Source: Hymenolepis diminuta (taxonomy: Eukaryota; Platyhelminthes; Cestoda; Cyclophyllidea; Hymenolepididae). From it: a stretch of 64,000 nt of DNA. Positions 1 to 12,800 of the stretch are shown piece by piece. Made by a program: the position numbers and the translations under genes. The DNA is taken from NCBI GenBank assembly GCA_900708905.1, contig CAADRB010000033.1, forward strand, positions 295,369-359,368. Direction: 5' to 3'. Each line of letters begins with the position of its first letter. Within the stretch, counting starts at the first letter, position 1. The notes beneath the pieces were generated by a model that did not search any database, was not told the DNA's origin, and saw only the letters and a program-made list of their open reading frames with translations.

Positions 1-2401
1 TCTAAATCATTTCACTTAAATTAGCATCGCACCATAAGTGCCTCTCTCTAATTTAAGATGACATTTTCCGTGATTTTCTATCTTCTCGTTTTAAATTCAT
101 TCTATAGGAAACATTAGAATATAAAGTATGTAGCCAAAGCTGAAAATTATATTAGCTAATGACAAAAAAATATATTCATTTATTTACAAAAATAGCAGAT
201 ATATCCTATTCGGGTAAGCATAGAGTTGTGTGGGTGTGAATATGGACAAAGGGTAGGGAGATTTGATGCAGAAGAATTCAAGACTTTTTCACTATTCACC
301 TGAGAAGAGTAAGCGCTGTTACCTTTTATAACAATTCATTGGATTGAATTCCATTGGATTTTATTTGAAAGGTAAGAATGACATTTTGGTATAAAAGTTT
401 TAACTTTCCTTGTCTTAACTGTCATTGTTGATCTATAAAGAGCGATCATGACGGTAGTGCAAACGTTCCCATGCGAACAGCAGCGTCACACTGCAATGTT
501 TTCACTCCAATTCCCTTGGGAGGGGGGACCGACCAATATATTACCAGCCTAATATTGACCCAAGCTACTTCAACGAATCTGGGCAGTGCCTAAATTTAAC
601 TACAGCAATTAACCTCGTACCTTAGATAGGTGTAAAAATCATTAAGTATAATTAAAATTAAGGCTCAGGGAAAAACTTGATGTGTAAGCTGATATAAGCA
701 GGCGCAGCAGTGAGTAGTGCCCAAGTCGCCAAATTTAGATTCACAACGCTCAAAAAATAAACAGCAATGTCAAGGGAAGTATCTGATTGTAATGGTAGTT
801 AAGTCAACGTGGGTGGCTGTGTGTTTAGAAATTAAACTTTAATGAAAGGGCGGTACAACATTATGATGCTTGCTACGCTAGGCCTTCTCCCGTCTGATAT
901 CTGTCACACTAAGCGACTTAAATCAAAGATACCGCTATTGACTTGAAATTGGTAAAACTAAGTTATTATATCAATGTCTGGATTTGTTACTGTAGGAAAG
1001 ACTGTGTAGATAATAGTATAAAAATATATCAACTACAGGAGCGGAATTGGTTATTTTCGATGCGTCTAAATAGAAATCACAAGCTTCATCCATCATGCAC
1101 TGGATTACCAATTATTAACTTTTAATAATTGGCCATGGAAACGGAATCTGATCACTGATGCGCTATAGGCTAAGAGGGCACTTAATCGCTTCCTGTATAT
1201 CCCAAACCCTATTTGCTTAAAAGGGCAAAAGTCGGTGTTCTGAATAATTGTGGGTTCAATATTATATTTGTGGCATCAAGTTATAGTTGTGGTTATCTAG
1301 CTGTTTATTATTTGATAAGTATTAGAAATTATGATGTGTTTTTTTTTCAATCCAAACACTTTAATAAGATATTCTATCAAGATTTCGTAAATTCATTCTG
1401 ATTGAAATGGCTATATCATAGACGGCTATGCATAAAGTAGTAAACACTAGGCCTATTATTAAATTTACTGATCCTTAGGTAGTAATTAAATTTAATTCAT
1501 CACGATACTATTTCTTAAAATATTCACTGTGAAGAAAGGAATATGAACAACCTCTGAAAAATAATAAGTGAAAAAACTCGTTAAATCAAAATAAAAAAAT
1601 ACAATCTGTGAAAAATAATGGAGAAGCCTCATATGTTTGCTTATAACAGCAAATTACAATACACACTTTAACTGAAATGAATATCTGATGTAAAAGTCAA
1701 CAATCTGTCTTGATATCTAGACTCCAACGGATCAAGTATAACACATGAAACAAAAACGCATTTCGTATGTAAATCTTTACTCCAAATTTTCCTTTGTTCT
1801 CTAAATTTGGCATTGAAAATTATGCATATATTCGCTCAAACCCTTTGTGTTTTGAATGCTCTTCAATCTCGTTTCACCAGATGAAACTGTCTACCGAGGT
1901 AGTCTAGATGCTGTTTTCTCAGGTTCAAACTTGAAAAGCGTAGATCCAGCATTTCAAAATGAAATATAAGCCTAAAATGTATGAGAAAGTAAGAATCCAG
2001 ACATCTTTGGCAGATTTATACCTTTATTTAGCTCATTTAAACAAAAGGCCGTATCTAGGATACAAGTTGGACAAGGATAAAATATCCATTAACATGAAAT
2101 TTGCCTAGCGGGAAGGCAAAATAATGAATATCTGTTCTAAAACCATAATTTCAAGTTAGCTTCACTTACAGTTAGATCCCCTTGTACTTTAAACTTCGGT
2201 CCTTGAGATCGTGAGAGTTGGAATTCAGATTTTAAAGCAAATGAGTAAAGTTGTAGACGGCATTGATCAAAAGTGTTACTAATTTCAGTTAGGCAGTTTT
2301 AAAACAGAAAAATAACTCGACCTTTTTGATGCAAAAGGAAATGTGTTGGGCTTTTTTAGTCTTTCGAGATTTCAATATAACAAATAGAATTGAATGCTCA
2401 C
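1..2401 (-). other. Start of innexin intron 2; no exon seen
   Basis: AT-rich sequence downstream of the exon 2 donor. I looked on the minus strand for the expected next innexin segment (second ECL2 cysteine in a QCVLP-like context, then an FNEKI-like motif) and found none that is open and in phase. The next exon is therefore probably outside the window. Positions 1046-1132 hold a copy of dispersed repeat Y. The stretch 420-720 is slightly richer in G+C but has no recognisable feature. Confidence 0.6.
1046..1132 (+). repeat. Dispersed repeat family Y, copy 1
   Basis: Shares a core of the form AAGCTTCATC-C-TC-TGCACTGGAT-A with copies at 6783-6960, 34320-34500 and 53649-53735. This copy ends in a perfect hairpin: 11-base arms CCAATTATTAA / TTAATAATTGG around a 3-base loop at 1108-1132. 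It is diverged, with no coding capacity that I can read. The family is unidentified. Confidence 0.55.
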
Positions 2402-3041
2402 CTTGCAGGTTTAATTTGGCCCATTTTTCTAACATTAACTGTACAGTAGGTGACCCGAGGAAATTGGCCCGTAGACTCCCAATCGCGTCCAGCGATCAGG
2501 TTATTGAGCATATCAATGCCAAAGTAGGAGCTATTGCTTCCAATGAAGTGTTTCATCAGATAGATTTGGCCCACGGAGTTGCCAATAAAGAGGATACGGA
2601 CGAAGAAAAAGAGGAGGGTAATTTCCACATTGGGTCGTATGGAGCAGAAAATGCGTTTGAGGGAAGATTTCACGCGTTTCTGTCGTGCTGTGGACTCTGA
2701 GATTTCCTCAAGGGTTGCGACTAGACAAGAGACAGCTTTTTGTCGAAGTTCCCTGTCTGGGATAGCCGCTTCCCTTGCAGATTTGAGAAGTATTGGGAGA
2801 CGTTTGGACCCTACTCGCCAGACTAGATAGGGTACCCAGGAAAGCATCGCTTGGCCAGCTAATACGATTACTATCCACTGATAGTAACCCACGTATTTCA
2901 CTTGCTGTTCCTCGATATCGTCCTCTGGTACATCCTCGTTTGGGAGGAGGAAGTAGGTGTTTTGTATCCAACATAAATTCTCTGCGTACTCCTCCCAGGG
3001 ATGTTTGAATTCTTGAGGCACCCAACACTGAATTGGCTTTC
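2402..3041 (-). CDS. Innexin gap-junction protein, exon 2 (ECL1 to ECL2)
   Basis: Second exon of the same innexin, encoding about residues 51-263 (640 nt, ending two bases into codon 264). The acceptor reads TTGTCTCTTTAG|GAAAGCC (AG at 3043-3042). The donor is GCAAG|GTGAGC (GT at 2401-2400). Visible features in order: extracellular loop 1 with the paired cysteines C56 and C74; the family signature YYQW at 103-106; TM2 about 107-125; a basic cytoplasmic loop about 126-188; TM3 about 191-213; and extracellular loop 2 with DWESTGQFPRVTYC at 237-250. C250 is the first of the two ECL2 cysteines. After it this protein reads TVNVRKMG, where relatives usually have DFxVRxLG. Innexins are usually about 380-480 residues, so roughly a third is missing: the second ECL2 cysteine, TM4 and the C-terminal tail. 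I did not find it in 1-2400, so it should lie left of the window. There are no stops or frameshifts, so the gene looks intact as far as seen. Confidence 0.93.
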
Positions 3042-6000
3042 CTAAAGAGACAATAAAACAACAATATAATTTTCTTAAGTTCTTCAACAAATAGTTGCTA
3101 GTGATAGATTTTGTTTTATTTGTAATAATAATATTTGAACTGTTATACCAATTTTGGTATTAAATAGTAAGATTTCTTCCATGTCAGAAATCAGTCGCCT
3201 TCAGATTTAGTTTAATATGTTGCTAAAATGAGAATCGATGAAACTTTATGTAAGAAAAAATACGTCAGAAGGATTAAAATTAAGTTTGGCTTTGAGATAC
3301 TCCGAAAATTTTGACCAAAACTCTAATAGGATACGAGAGCCCTTTACAAATTAGAAGATCAAGAGGTGAATTGGATGTAAGTAGGAAATGAAAGAGAAAG
3401 GAAAATTTACGCAGGGAAACTGGAAATTGGAAAAGTAGTGAAACAAAGGAAGGAGAAAAAAAAGGTATTACAATAATAAAACTAAATAATAAAATGCTTA
3501 TAAGTAAAGGGTTTGTGTCAGATGAACAATGGCATTTTTAATTCTGTTGTCACTCTCACCCATCTGCACTTAGCCATAAATAGATACGAATAAATCGAGT
3601 TGCCGTAATCAAGAAACTAAACCAAGATGACAATAGACTCTGAATACTTTGGGCGTAGGGCTATCTATGAATATGAGGCCGAATTCATGGAAGAGAGCAT
3701 AAATTTAATTGTACTCCTTATGAGAATATTAATCTTTTATTATTTCCATAATTCGAACAAGACTTGACTCAATATCTGCCTCTCCTTTACGGCCTTTTAA
3801 GTTGTTTTTCCTATCGAACTCGTTTGCCGTCTCCTTATTCAGAAAATTTTTTTCTGATTAATACGGGTAAAGGGTTTTTTACACTGTTATATCAATAATA
3901 TAGTGATGGTAATATTATATGACCACAAAGGGCAAAGTAGACAAGGGTTAAAATGTACCATTGACAGAATGATATCAATCAAGTAAAGAAAGGATTGGTG
4001 TAGGAAAATGAGAAGAAATTTGTATTTTCTGTAAATTATGTTAAAAAATTATATTTCTTCTTTAAAAATTATATCTATGAATTACTAGTTATATTTTATG
4101 CAGAAGTTAAAATCCTTCATGTAGCATTTTGACATTAATTGCGGAAACTTAGAATTTATCCTACACAATAAGAACTTGAACTAACCTAATATCAAAATAC
4201 ATTTAGTTACTTTAATACAAATGTAACCGCTTATTTAAATGCAACAACTTTATTCCCATTTTTTAAACTTTTTTGCTATTTTTAATAATATTATTATCGA
4301 AATTTGAGATTTAAAAAACTATAAATTGAGTCACAAATTAACAATCAAAGAGGCATTTATTTTAATTCAAGCATGGCATTCATAATTTTCTTTGATTTTA
4401 CACATTCATAATAATGACAATGATAATCTTTAAATAAATTCCCCCCTAGAAAATTCTCAAAATAACTTTAGTGCAAATTGAAACTTCGCCTTGAAAAAGA
4501 TACACTCTATGCTCCCACCTGATGCACTTTCATTCTGTTGCCCTCTCGGTTTTGCTATCTCTTCGCTATAGATCACACAAGAACGGCGATTCAAAGCCTA
4601 CCTCATAGTTAAACTACCTTAAAAGATGATTAAAATTCTCATTTACCCTTAATCTTCAATATTTTCGTGGATATTTTTATCTGATTAAATACTCTTCTTA
4701 TTATTTCATTCCGATAGTTATGAAACTGACGTAATTTGGATTAATCAACAGTTGTAAATACGTTTATGTACTTTGTATTTTAAGGTGTTTTTATACTATA
4801 GAACATAAGTTGTCTTATCATGTTGAATGAATTCTATGACATGTTATCAGAGATAGTTTGAACTGTTTTGACTTCGACAATGTTACGGCAAATACGCTAT
4901 TAGTGGTCTTCGTCTGTCAAACATTAACAATAAAATTCTGATGATTTTCGCATCAGTAGCTTTTATTAATCGGGCGCCAACAAAAATTGAAAAGGAAGTT
5001 TTATACAAAGGCAAATCACCCAAAGCGGTAAGGAAATCTGCCATGGTCTAAATAGCCAACAATAAATTTCCTTTCTTAAATGGGTCTACAGCTACTTTGA
5101 GAGAATTCGAGTGAAAACTGTGAAATGCAAAGCTGACACTTATTGGTGAATGTTCACAGAAAACAATAGAAATTCTCCGAGCTTTCGAAGGAATCAACGC
5201 TCCCTATGTGCAAAAACCAACAAAGACGATCAGTGTCCGATTGGTTTCTTAAAAACGATGGGTTCTTGAAACGCTACATGTCAAAATTTCACTTTAAACG
5301 CAGACATTTGATTCATTGTGAGTCTTTCAATGTCAAGACACACAGTTTCGTTTGTGGTGGCCACCGCTATATATATCTGCCTTTCCAAAGAGTAAAACGC
5401 TTTATTATTCCTTTCGTTACATAATAATGAGAGCTCACAGAGTTAAAATGTAAGTATCTTGATTACAAAAAAGTACATATCGTGGTAAAAATACATTATT
5501 TTGCAGATACTTAAAATTCCCATTATAATGAGGAAAAAATAAGTAAAGTGTGTTTTGTTTTTTTCTTATTCAAAGACCACCTGTTGCATGTAATGTCAGT
5601 CTTTTAAGTGATAGCATTATCTCTAATTATGTCACCAAATGGAAGGAAGAATTTTCCTTTCCATACAGTTAGCTCCCTCCTTCAACCAGTAATTTTTTTC
5701 TTAAATAGTTAAGAAGCAACACGAAAGCAATAAAAAGCATACATTAATTACATTATATAATATATAATTTAAGAAGAAATATTTACTACATTTTATACAA
5801 GGGAAATTACATTATACACTATACTATACAGTCAAAATACTCATATTTCTAAGTAGTGTCTGATGAAATTGAGAAATACAAACTTTCTTTTAGATCTTCT
5901 GTGATAATAATGTTGTTTTAATTAAAATTTATTTGGAAATTTACTTCGATCCTTGAATTTACAACAATTATTTTGAGAAATGTATCTTTCGACTATCTGT

Positions 6001-6782
6001 AAAATTCATAAAACCCATATCCATGACTCAAATGGACTGCAAAGCCCAATCCTTTCTAACAGATACTGTAATCATAGTTTCGGAATAAAAAATCCCGGAA
6101 TCGGATTTACTCAATGTTTGCCTAGATAAGTTTCGTTTTCCCAGTGAAGGGTACGGAAAGTCAATTACTAATTCGTATGTATATACTTTCTACAAATCTG
6201 AATAGCGTAATAGAAAGCACTGCATTTTTTTCCTGTATGATGAAACCTGAAATATGAAACTATGTATCTATGTGCGGTTTCCATACATCTTATTCTACAA
6301 ACCATCGAAAAATGATGCAGTTTAGGATCAAGAAGCTTAAATTTTGGACTTAATAAGAATGTCGGGTAAATATGGAGCACCATCGTTCTAATGGTTTCAC
6401 AGCTTATCAATTGAGAATAATTGATAAATTATATCGTGTTCATTATATGTCAATAATATAATAAGCACTTAGAAAACCTATGAATTTCAGCACTCGAACT
6501 ATACAGAGACAAAAATTTACTCAAATGCGCTTCAGAAATCCAGATTGTCAAAATACCCAAAGAAATTCATTTATCATTCCAAGTTACTATCTTTCTGAAG
6601 GGTTACAGTTATTTTACTTGCATATATAGAAAAGAATAATAAATTCTTGCATACAAATATCAAATACACCGGAATGCAAATAGAAACTATAATTTTCTGA
6701 AAAGGGCGTTAGATATTTTTATTCTGTTTGTTACTGGAATTTCGATCGGATTCCAATAAGTTATAATAATAAATGATAAGCG

Positions 6783-6960
6783 GTTTCTATATGCTTCAAA
6801 AGGTTAATGTTAGGACGCTTAATCGAACATTTTCGGTGCACCCGAGTGAAACTCAGTAGCTTCATCTGTCGTGCACTGAACCGTCGATTATTAGATTACT
6901 ACAGTCACACGTAGACACTGAAGAGCCCATCGCTGAAATTGTTGACTAACCAAGCAGCAA
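6783..6960 (+). repeat. Dispersed repeat family Y, copy 2 (longer)
   Basis: One of the two longest copies (~180 bp), lying in innexin intron 1. It aligns along its length with 34320-34500. Shared landmarks are an attTTAGGAagct-like start, CATTTTCGGTGCA-CCGAG, TTCATC-TCGTGCACTGAAC, a TCGATTATT-GATT block and a distal GAAATTGTTGAC/GAAATGTTCGAC segment. There are no flanking direct repeats or tails that I can define. Confidence 0.6.
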
Positions 6961-8698
6961 ATCAATTCTACATAAGGAAAAATATATGTTTAATAGAAAA
7001 AACGGTCACCATATTCTTACTTCATCCTCCTGGCGTATGTTTAAACGTATCTTAGAAGAGGGTAACTGAGAGTCATAGAAGGTCAGTGGCTTTATTTTGA
7101 TTTGGTTTCCACTTGTCAACAAAGTTAAAAAGAGGGAATTTCTGTAGGAGTCAAATAATGTAATAATTCTCGCGCTTTAGCATTATTTCTTCTCTGCTAG
7201 CGTTAACATTAATGAATTTTTTAATCCTCCTATAAAATTAACTGAGATTAAAAATTGGAACAATTTTCAAAAGTTTATACTATGAATGAAGACTGTTTTT
7301 AACTTTGGTAACGATAAATTGGTCCAAGTTAAAATAAATAATATGTGATAGGGTAAAATGTGTCATTTAAATTTTTATAATCAAGAGACAGCGAATCCCG
7401 AAAAAAATATTAACTGTCAACAAATGAGGAGCTTTTGAATTTATATTAAGTTAGTTGAATGACAATATTAAAATAATGAGTAATTAGATCGCTTTATGTA
7501 CACCAATGCATATTAAGGTTTGACCAGTTTAATGAACCAGATATAGATGTAGTCATGGACAAGAAAATAAAAAAAATTATTATTGAAGATATTTGGGAGA
7601 AGCTAAGTTGGTCGATATCATCAGGTTCGCGTGGAGACGACTTTATTAAACATTTGAAAAATATATGGAAGATAAAATTGATCAAATCAAAAGTGATCGA
7701 AATTCAATTACTACAATTTCTAAAGCAAAAATCACTATTTAAAAAACCAATTTTCTCCAATATTTTATTTTGCTTAGATATAAAGTAAAAAGTCTTGCCA
7801 GTAACAAAATAAATACAGTTTATTGATTGTTTTCATAGAATCACATTGCGGTAAATCTAAATAACTTGGAAAGTGAACATTTGATGGTCCTTGATTAGAC
7901 ATAAACATATCTATAAATGTTGTTGAAGATTGGAGATGATTTTTAAATAATAAGAAATGACTAAAATATTTAGCACTCCTGGTTTCATGCACTAATGTCT
8001 GCTTTCTTTTAAATATAACTATTTATAAACTAAGACCATCTTAGACACAGAGTTATTATTTCATTTCATTCACAAATTCACAAAAAATTGTGATTGTATT
8101 AAATACAATTTCGATAGTAAAAGACAATTTTCTGTTTTTATTTCTTTCTTGTATGCAAATTCTGCTTAGAAATTGGATTTGAACGAATGTCACAACACGT
8201 GAAGGAGCCTTTTACCCCCAACAAACGGGTCCCTTTAATTAAGAAATTAAAATAAAACTTGAAAATAAAAATAAAATGGTTGAAGTGCTTGATGTGTCAG
8301 TTGTGCTAAATATTTGCTATACTCCGGGTTGCCTGATTTTTTGAGGGTTTATAATGATCATTTAATAATTAATTAATGATATTAGTAATAATGAATAATT
8401 AATAGGTGATATTATTCTAATCCCCGGATAATTTTCATAAATTATCCCCTCTTAAAATGGGAATTGAAGTCATTCTCTGAAATGCAGTAGTGTGAGCGTA
8501 ATTTTCAGTTAATATATAGAAAAAAAGACAAAAGAAAATGATATTAGGATTTGTAGAGGTTGAGATACAGTTACAAATTAAGTTAATAGCTTAAATGGGT
8601 TGTTACGTTCTATCAATGTTCTTTCTACCTTCAATTATAATTACCCCTCTCATTCAAAGTCCAATTATATCTTACTTTCAGGGAATGCAATTATTCAT

Positions 8699-9025
8699 TT
8701 AAATTTTGCTCAATAGGGGATCAGTAAAATAAACCGAAAATTGAATTTGCAAATACGTGATTTTATAATGTAGAATTTTGTGCTGTAACGTGATTTTATG
8801 ATCAGAAGTAACGCCTAAGCACTTTACATTCCTAGAAAGCACAAGCTCGATTTCAGACAAAAAGTTGAATCTTAAGTCGATTCTGCATCTAAAATCCATT
8901 CCAAATATTATTAATGTGTTGCTTGATTTTACCGATAAAAGAAGGCCTTGGTGATGTATGGTATCTTGTTGGTAAATAACTGATAAATAAAGATTAAAAT
9001 CAGTCAAGTCTACAAAATAGTCAGT
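8699..9025 (-). pseudogene. Decayed non-LTR (LINE) reverse-transcriptase fragment
   Basis: An open frame of about 102 codons on the minus strand resembles the region just after the catalytic box of jockey/CR1/RTE-type reverse transcriptases. In reading order it shows: a degraded Y-V-DLTD-NLYLS, where active elements have a YADD-type box followed by LYLS; then GLLLSVKSSNTLIIFG, matching the usual GL-LN-SKT--I-FG block; and, after a spacer, NVKCLGVTSDHKITLQHKI, matching the usual VK-LGV-LD--L-F--HI block. The catalytic aspartate pair is not intact, and the frame ends in TAA at 8701-8699. No 5' or 3' end, endonuclease domain or poly(A) tail can be traced. It lies in innexin intron 1 in the same orientation as the gene. 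The assignment rests on block order and spacing recognised by eye; the clade is not resolved. Confidence 0.6.
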
Positions 9026-9799
9026 CTATTAAAACCAACGTTTTACGCTAGTCGCTACATTTAACCACTTCCAAGGGAAATCGCTTTATTAAATCGGTTC
9101 ATAATTAACATTTATTTTCTTGGATACGATGTCAACAAGATTGAGAACATGGAAATATGAAACCACAGAGCACATGTCTATACAAATAAGAACGAATATA
9201 AAATATATACCATGATCTAATCCACATAGATAGCGTTCTAAATGTAATCTCTCTTCCTCTTTTGGTTAACTTTATAATCGATAAAAATGTATTAAATATC
9301 GAAGCAACAAATATTGACATATTCCATGAAATATCTTTAAGTTAAATGATCTTATTTTAGTATCCAACATCGAATATTCTACTCCCTCTAAGAATTTCAA
9401 TATTTAAAATTATATATCTTTCTGTCTACCATTGAATTATTGATCATCGGTCGGACTTCAAGTTACCACAAATTCGCCGAGAGGCTTATTAAGATGTCTT
9501 ATTTATTGGGATAAATTCCTCATTCTCTTAATCAAAGCGCTTTATTTAATAAAAGTAAGCTTATTAAAATTTTAAAACAAATTGAAAACAACCAGTCATT
9601 AATTATAACATATAACACAAGTAGTTTCAAAAAATAATAATTTTTATAGTTGCAATTGAGTTAATGATAGAAATTAATACTGGTTTTGTTATTTTTTATT
9701 GTTTAAATATTGAAACTTGAAGTGGTCTTTGAATTCCCACTTATAATCAAATTTTTTGCTCTTTACAAACCAGAGAGACCTAGAATGAAAAAACATGAG

Positions 9800-9861
9800 G
9801 GAAAAATGGGAGATTGGAGAAAAAACAACTGAAATATGGAGAGCGGAGAAAAACAAACGGA
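9800..9861 (+). repeat. Purine-rich imperfect tandem duplication
   Basis: Two adjacent diverged units, one beginning ATGGGAGATTGGAGAAAAAA and the next ATGGAGAGCGGAGAAAAAC. They lie in a strongly purine-biased stretch at about 9770-9870, inside innexin intron 1. No function is apparent. Confidence 0.45.
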
Positions 9862-12800
9862 GTTGTAAAATAAATTATTTTGAATTGCGTGGCAAATCAC
9901 TAGCATCCGCGTGCACACGACTTTTGTGACATTTTTCGTCTACTGAAACTTGCGTTTCATATTTTAGTAGAGGCGAAAAAAGTCTTTCCTCTTCAGATGA
10001 AACTCAAAATTTTGTCAAAATATATGAGAGTAGATTTGCTGCTGTTTATAACTGAACTATTGCTATTCCTGACTCATACAACTTACAATCGCCATTTCCA
10101 TCCGACCATTGATGAATATGGCCCACTGGGAATACTATGAATTAATAATTAATATTGATAGTGTTCCAAATCCGTAGGTTTTCGTCTAAATCAAATTCAG
10201 TTAGTATAAAGAGGAAAAAAAATATTCATGTTAGCGTAGGAAATCTAAATAAGAAAATACAAAATATGTCATTTAGTGTCCATGATTAAGCTGAGCAAGA
10301 AGTTGTCAAGTCTTATACATAATAATTTAAGTTTCCAATATCTTTTCTAATTGTCAGTGAATTTATTAATCCTCAGGACATTCGGTTTCATAGTGGTGTG
10401 ACAGCAGTTTGGTGGTAAAGAATAATAAACGAAGAAATGATGAGTTAGACGTAAATCGATTAAAACCTTTATACATTAAAACGCCTACTAAGTATGGAGA
10501 AAAGACTTCCAATGTCAAGAAAAGTTAAATAAAAGAGAACATATTAACATCTGGAATTGAAGTATCATCATTTCTTATTATATTTTATTTAGATATACTT
10601 CATTAAACAACCTTTCCGGTTCAATCTTTTATCGTTTCAAATTATGTCCAAAGATTATAAAAGAAAGGCAAACAGAAATTTAATGTTCCAGATTAAGATC
10701 ACAGAATAAATACCGTTTTTCTAGCGGAATCCTTTTTCATCGTTCCAATTAAATTGACTTTATATATTTATTTTAAGTGTATGTAAATTTGTCTTTTGCC
10801 AGCACCAAATACCCTTTTGAATCTGAAGTTTATTGTTGATCAGAAATGGCTTGCTTTTTGTTCTTCAGGCATTTTAGAAAAAAAACAGGGCTTTGTAAGA
10901 CTTCTGTTTCATATTAAAATGCATCAAGTTTAAAAATGTCATAGTATCATCATGCATTTTCTGTCAAATTGCAAGAATGGTAACCTTAAAGCCTCGCAGG
11001 TGTATCTCCCTCATCTCTCCCCCTCTCTTCAATGTTCTATAACTTGAAAGTCACGCATCCTATTTTTTTAATCATATGCTCTGTACGATCTTTATATAAA
11101 TGCATTTCTTACAGTGGTTAGAATGCTATTTTTCCTGGATCCTATTTTTAATTATGATATAAGAGCAATGATTTTGTCAGTTAGAAGAAAAAATAAAAGT
11201 TAAACATATTTAACTTAACAATATGGTAGGAAATCGAATTTGCTTTATCTAAAATACAAATGGATAAGGTTCATGAATTTCATTGAAAACATCTCCCTTT
11301 CTTTTAAATATGCGTCCTTAAAGTTTGCATCACATTGCATCTGAATGGCAAATATATATTACTAAAAAACACTCTATCCATGAAATGTAAGCTATTTTAC
11401 ACAACTAAACCATAAATTTTATTCAATATTTAAAACAGGAAATATGCTCATATGCTCTTCCTGGCTGGCGCATCATGTACACAGAATTCTTAGTGCTAGA
11501 ATGCTTCAGTCGGAAGAAACCTTTTTGAGACTGTGCAACAAAGCAGCAGCTGAATTTTCAACTCACAGAGAGGCAAATATATGACCACATTTGATGTTTC
11601 CTTCTGCATAAAAACGTATTTCGTTAAGCAAATAAAACCTCACCCTTACCTAAATGCCTGTAACCAGTACAGTCGTGGCTTGAAGGAACGGAAGTGAACT
11701 GCATTAAAAGGAGAGCGAGAGAGTGAGATGATACAAAGGAATAGGAAACTGAGGGTAATTAGCCAGAGATAGAGAAGGATAATTGTGCACAAAATTCAAA
11801 CCATTAGAACTAAAGTTAAGTTTGAATGGAAAATCATACAATCATAAAATAATGACGTATTGAATAATAATCTATCGTAAAAACTGATGTTCTTCTTGTC
11901 TGGGTCTGCCCTTCTCATTATTATCACTAACCATGAATGCCGAAGTATGCTAAATTGAAGTCATTCTGCCTTATTTCGATAAAAGAGAAAGGGCTTTTCC
12001 AATATTACTTATATTCGTTTTACCCAAGGTAAGACAAGCAAAATTTAAAGGATTTCGAACATAGGAAACAATAAAGGAGTCCACTAGGAAGTAAAGGTGA
12101 GATCAAGACGTGGAAGGCAAGAATGAAGCAAAATTTTAATAAGCCTTACTTCATTTGGGCTTAGACACTAGTGTTGTACTTGAAATTTAATGAAAATCGT
12201 TCAAATCTTAATGTTCTAGTGTTTCTGAATCAAACTGCAGGATTCCTGAATGAATTCTTGTTTGCCACATTTAAGGTAATGTTAACAGTTTTATAATTTG
12301 CTATGGTTTGTGATACTGTTTCAGTACCTGCTGTTTCCTATAATAACCAAGACACTAGCATGAAGAAACAAATTAGAATGATTTAAATACTTACACGAGT
12401 TTATTTTGGTTTTGGATAAATGCATCTACATTGAAGTGTATAAGGATCACTTTGAAATCTAGGTTTAAAATACTCCACTCTACCTTAAATGCCTAAAGCA
12501 GTATATTTTATCACATTCTGAAAGGACTTTGGATGAATCCCTGATTGGTTTCTTACTCAACCCAGATTAAAATGTTAACATATATTTTAGTTAAATTACC
12601 TCAATATCCCATAAATATCCAAACTTATTAAATGTGTGATATTTTTATGAAAAATTCACAGTCTATGCATTAAAATGGGCATTTGTTTTCCAACAAATTA
12701 ATTTGATAAACTTTAATGTGACCTTAAGAGTTCGATAAATTTATACAAACTTGACGACATTTTGCTGTAAAACTTGTAAATCGATACAAAATTCTTCAGA

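Noticed and set aside
80..112. Minus-strand AACGAGAAGATA, encoding NEKI as in the innexin FNEKI motif of the missing exon
   Set aside because: It is preceded in frame by TAA and flanked by no QCVLP-like or TM4-like sequence; a chance match.
2326..3064. Several overlapping open frames over innexin exon 2 (2326-2700 +, 2579-2830 +, 2793-3008 +, 2708-3064 -)
   Set aside because: They are other-frame shadows of the conserved innexin exon at 2402-3041 and have no recognisable motif.
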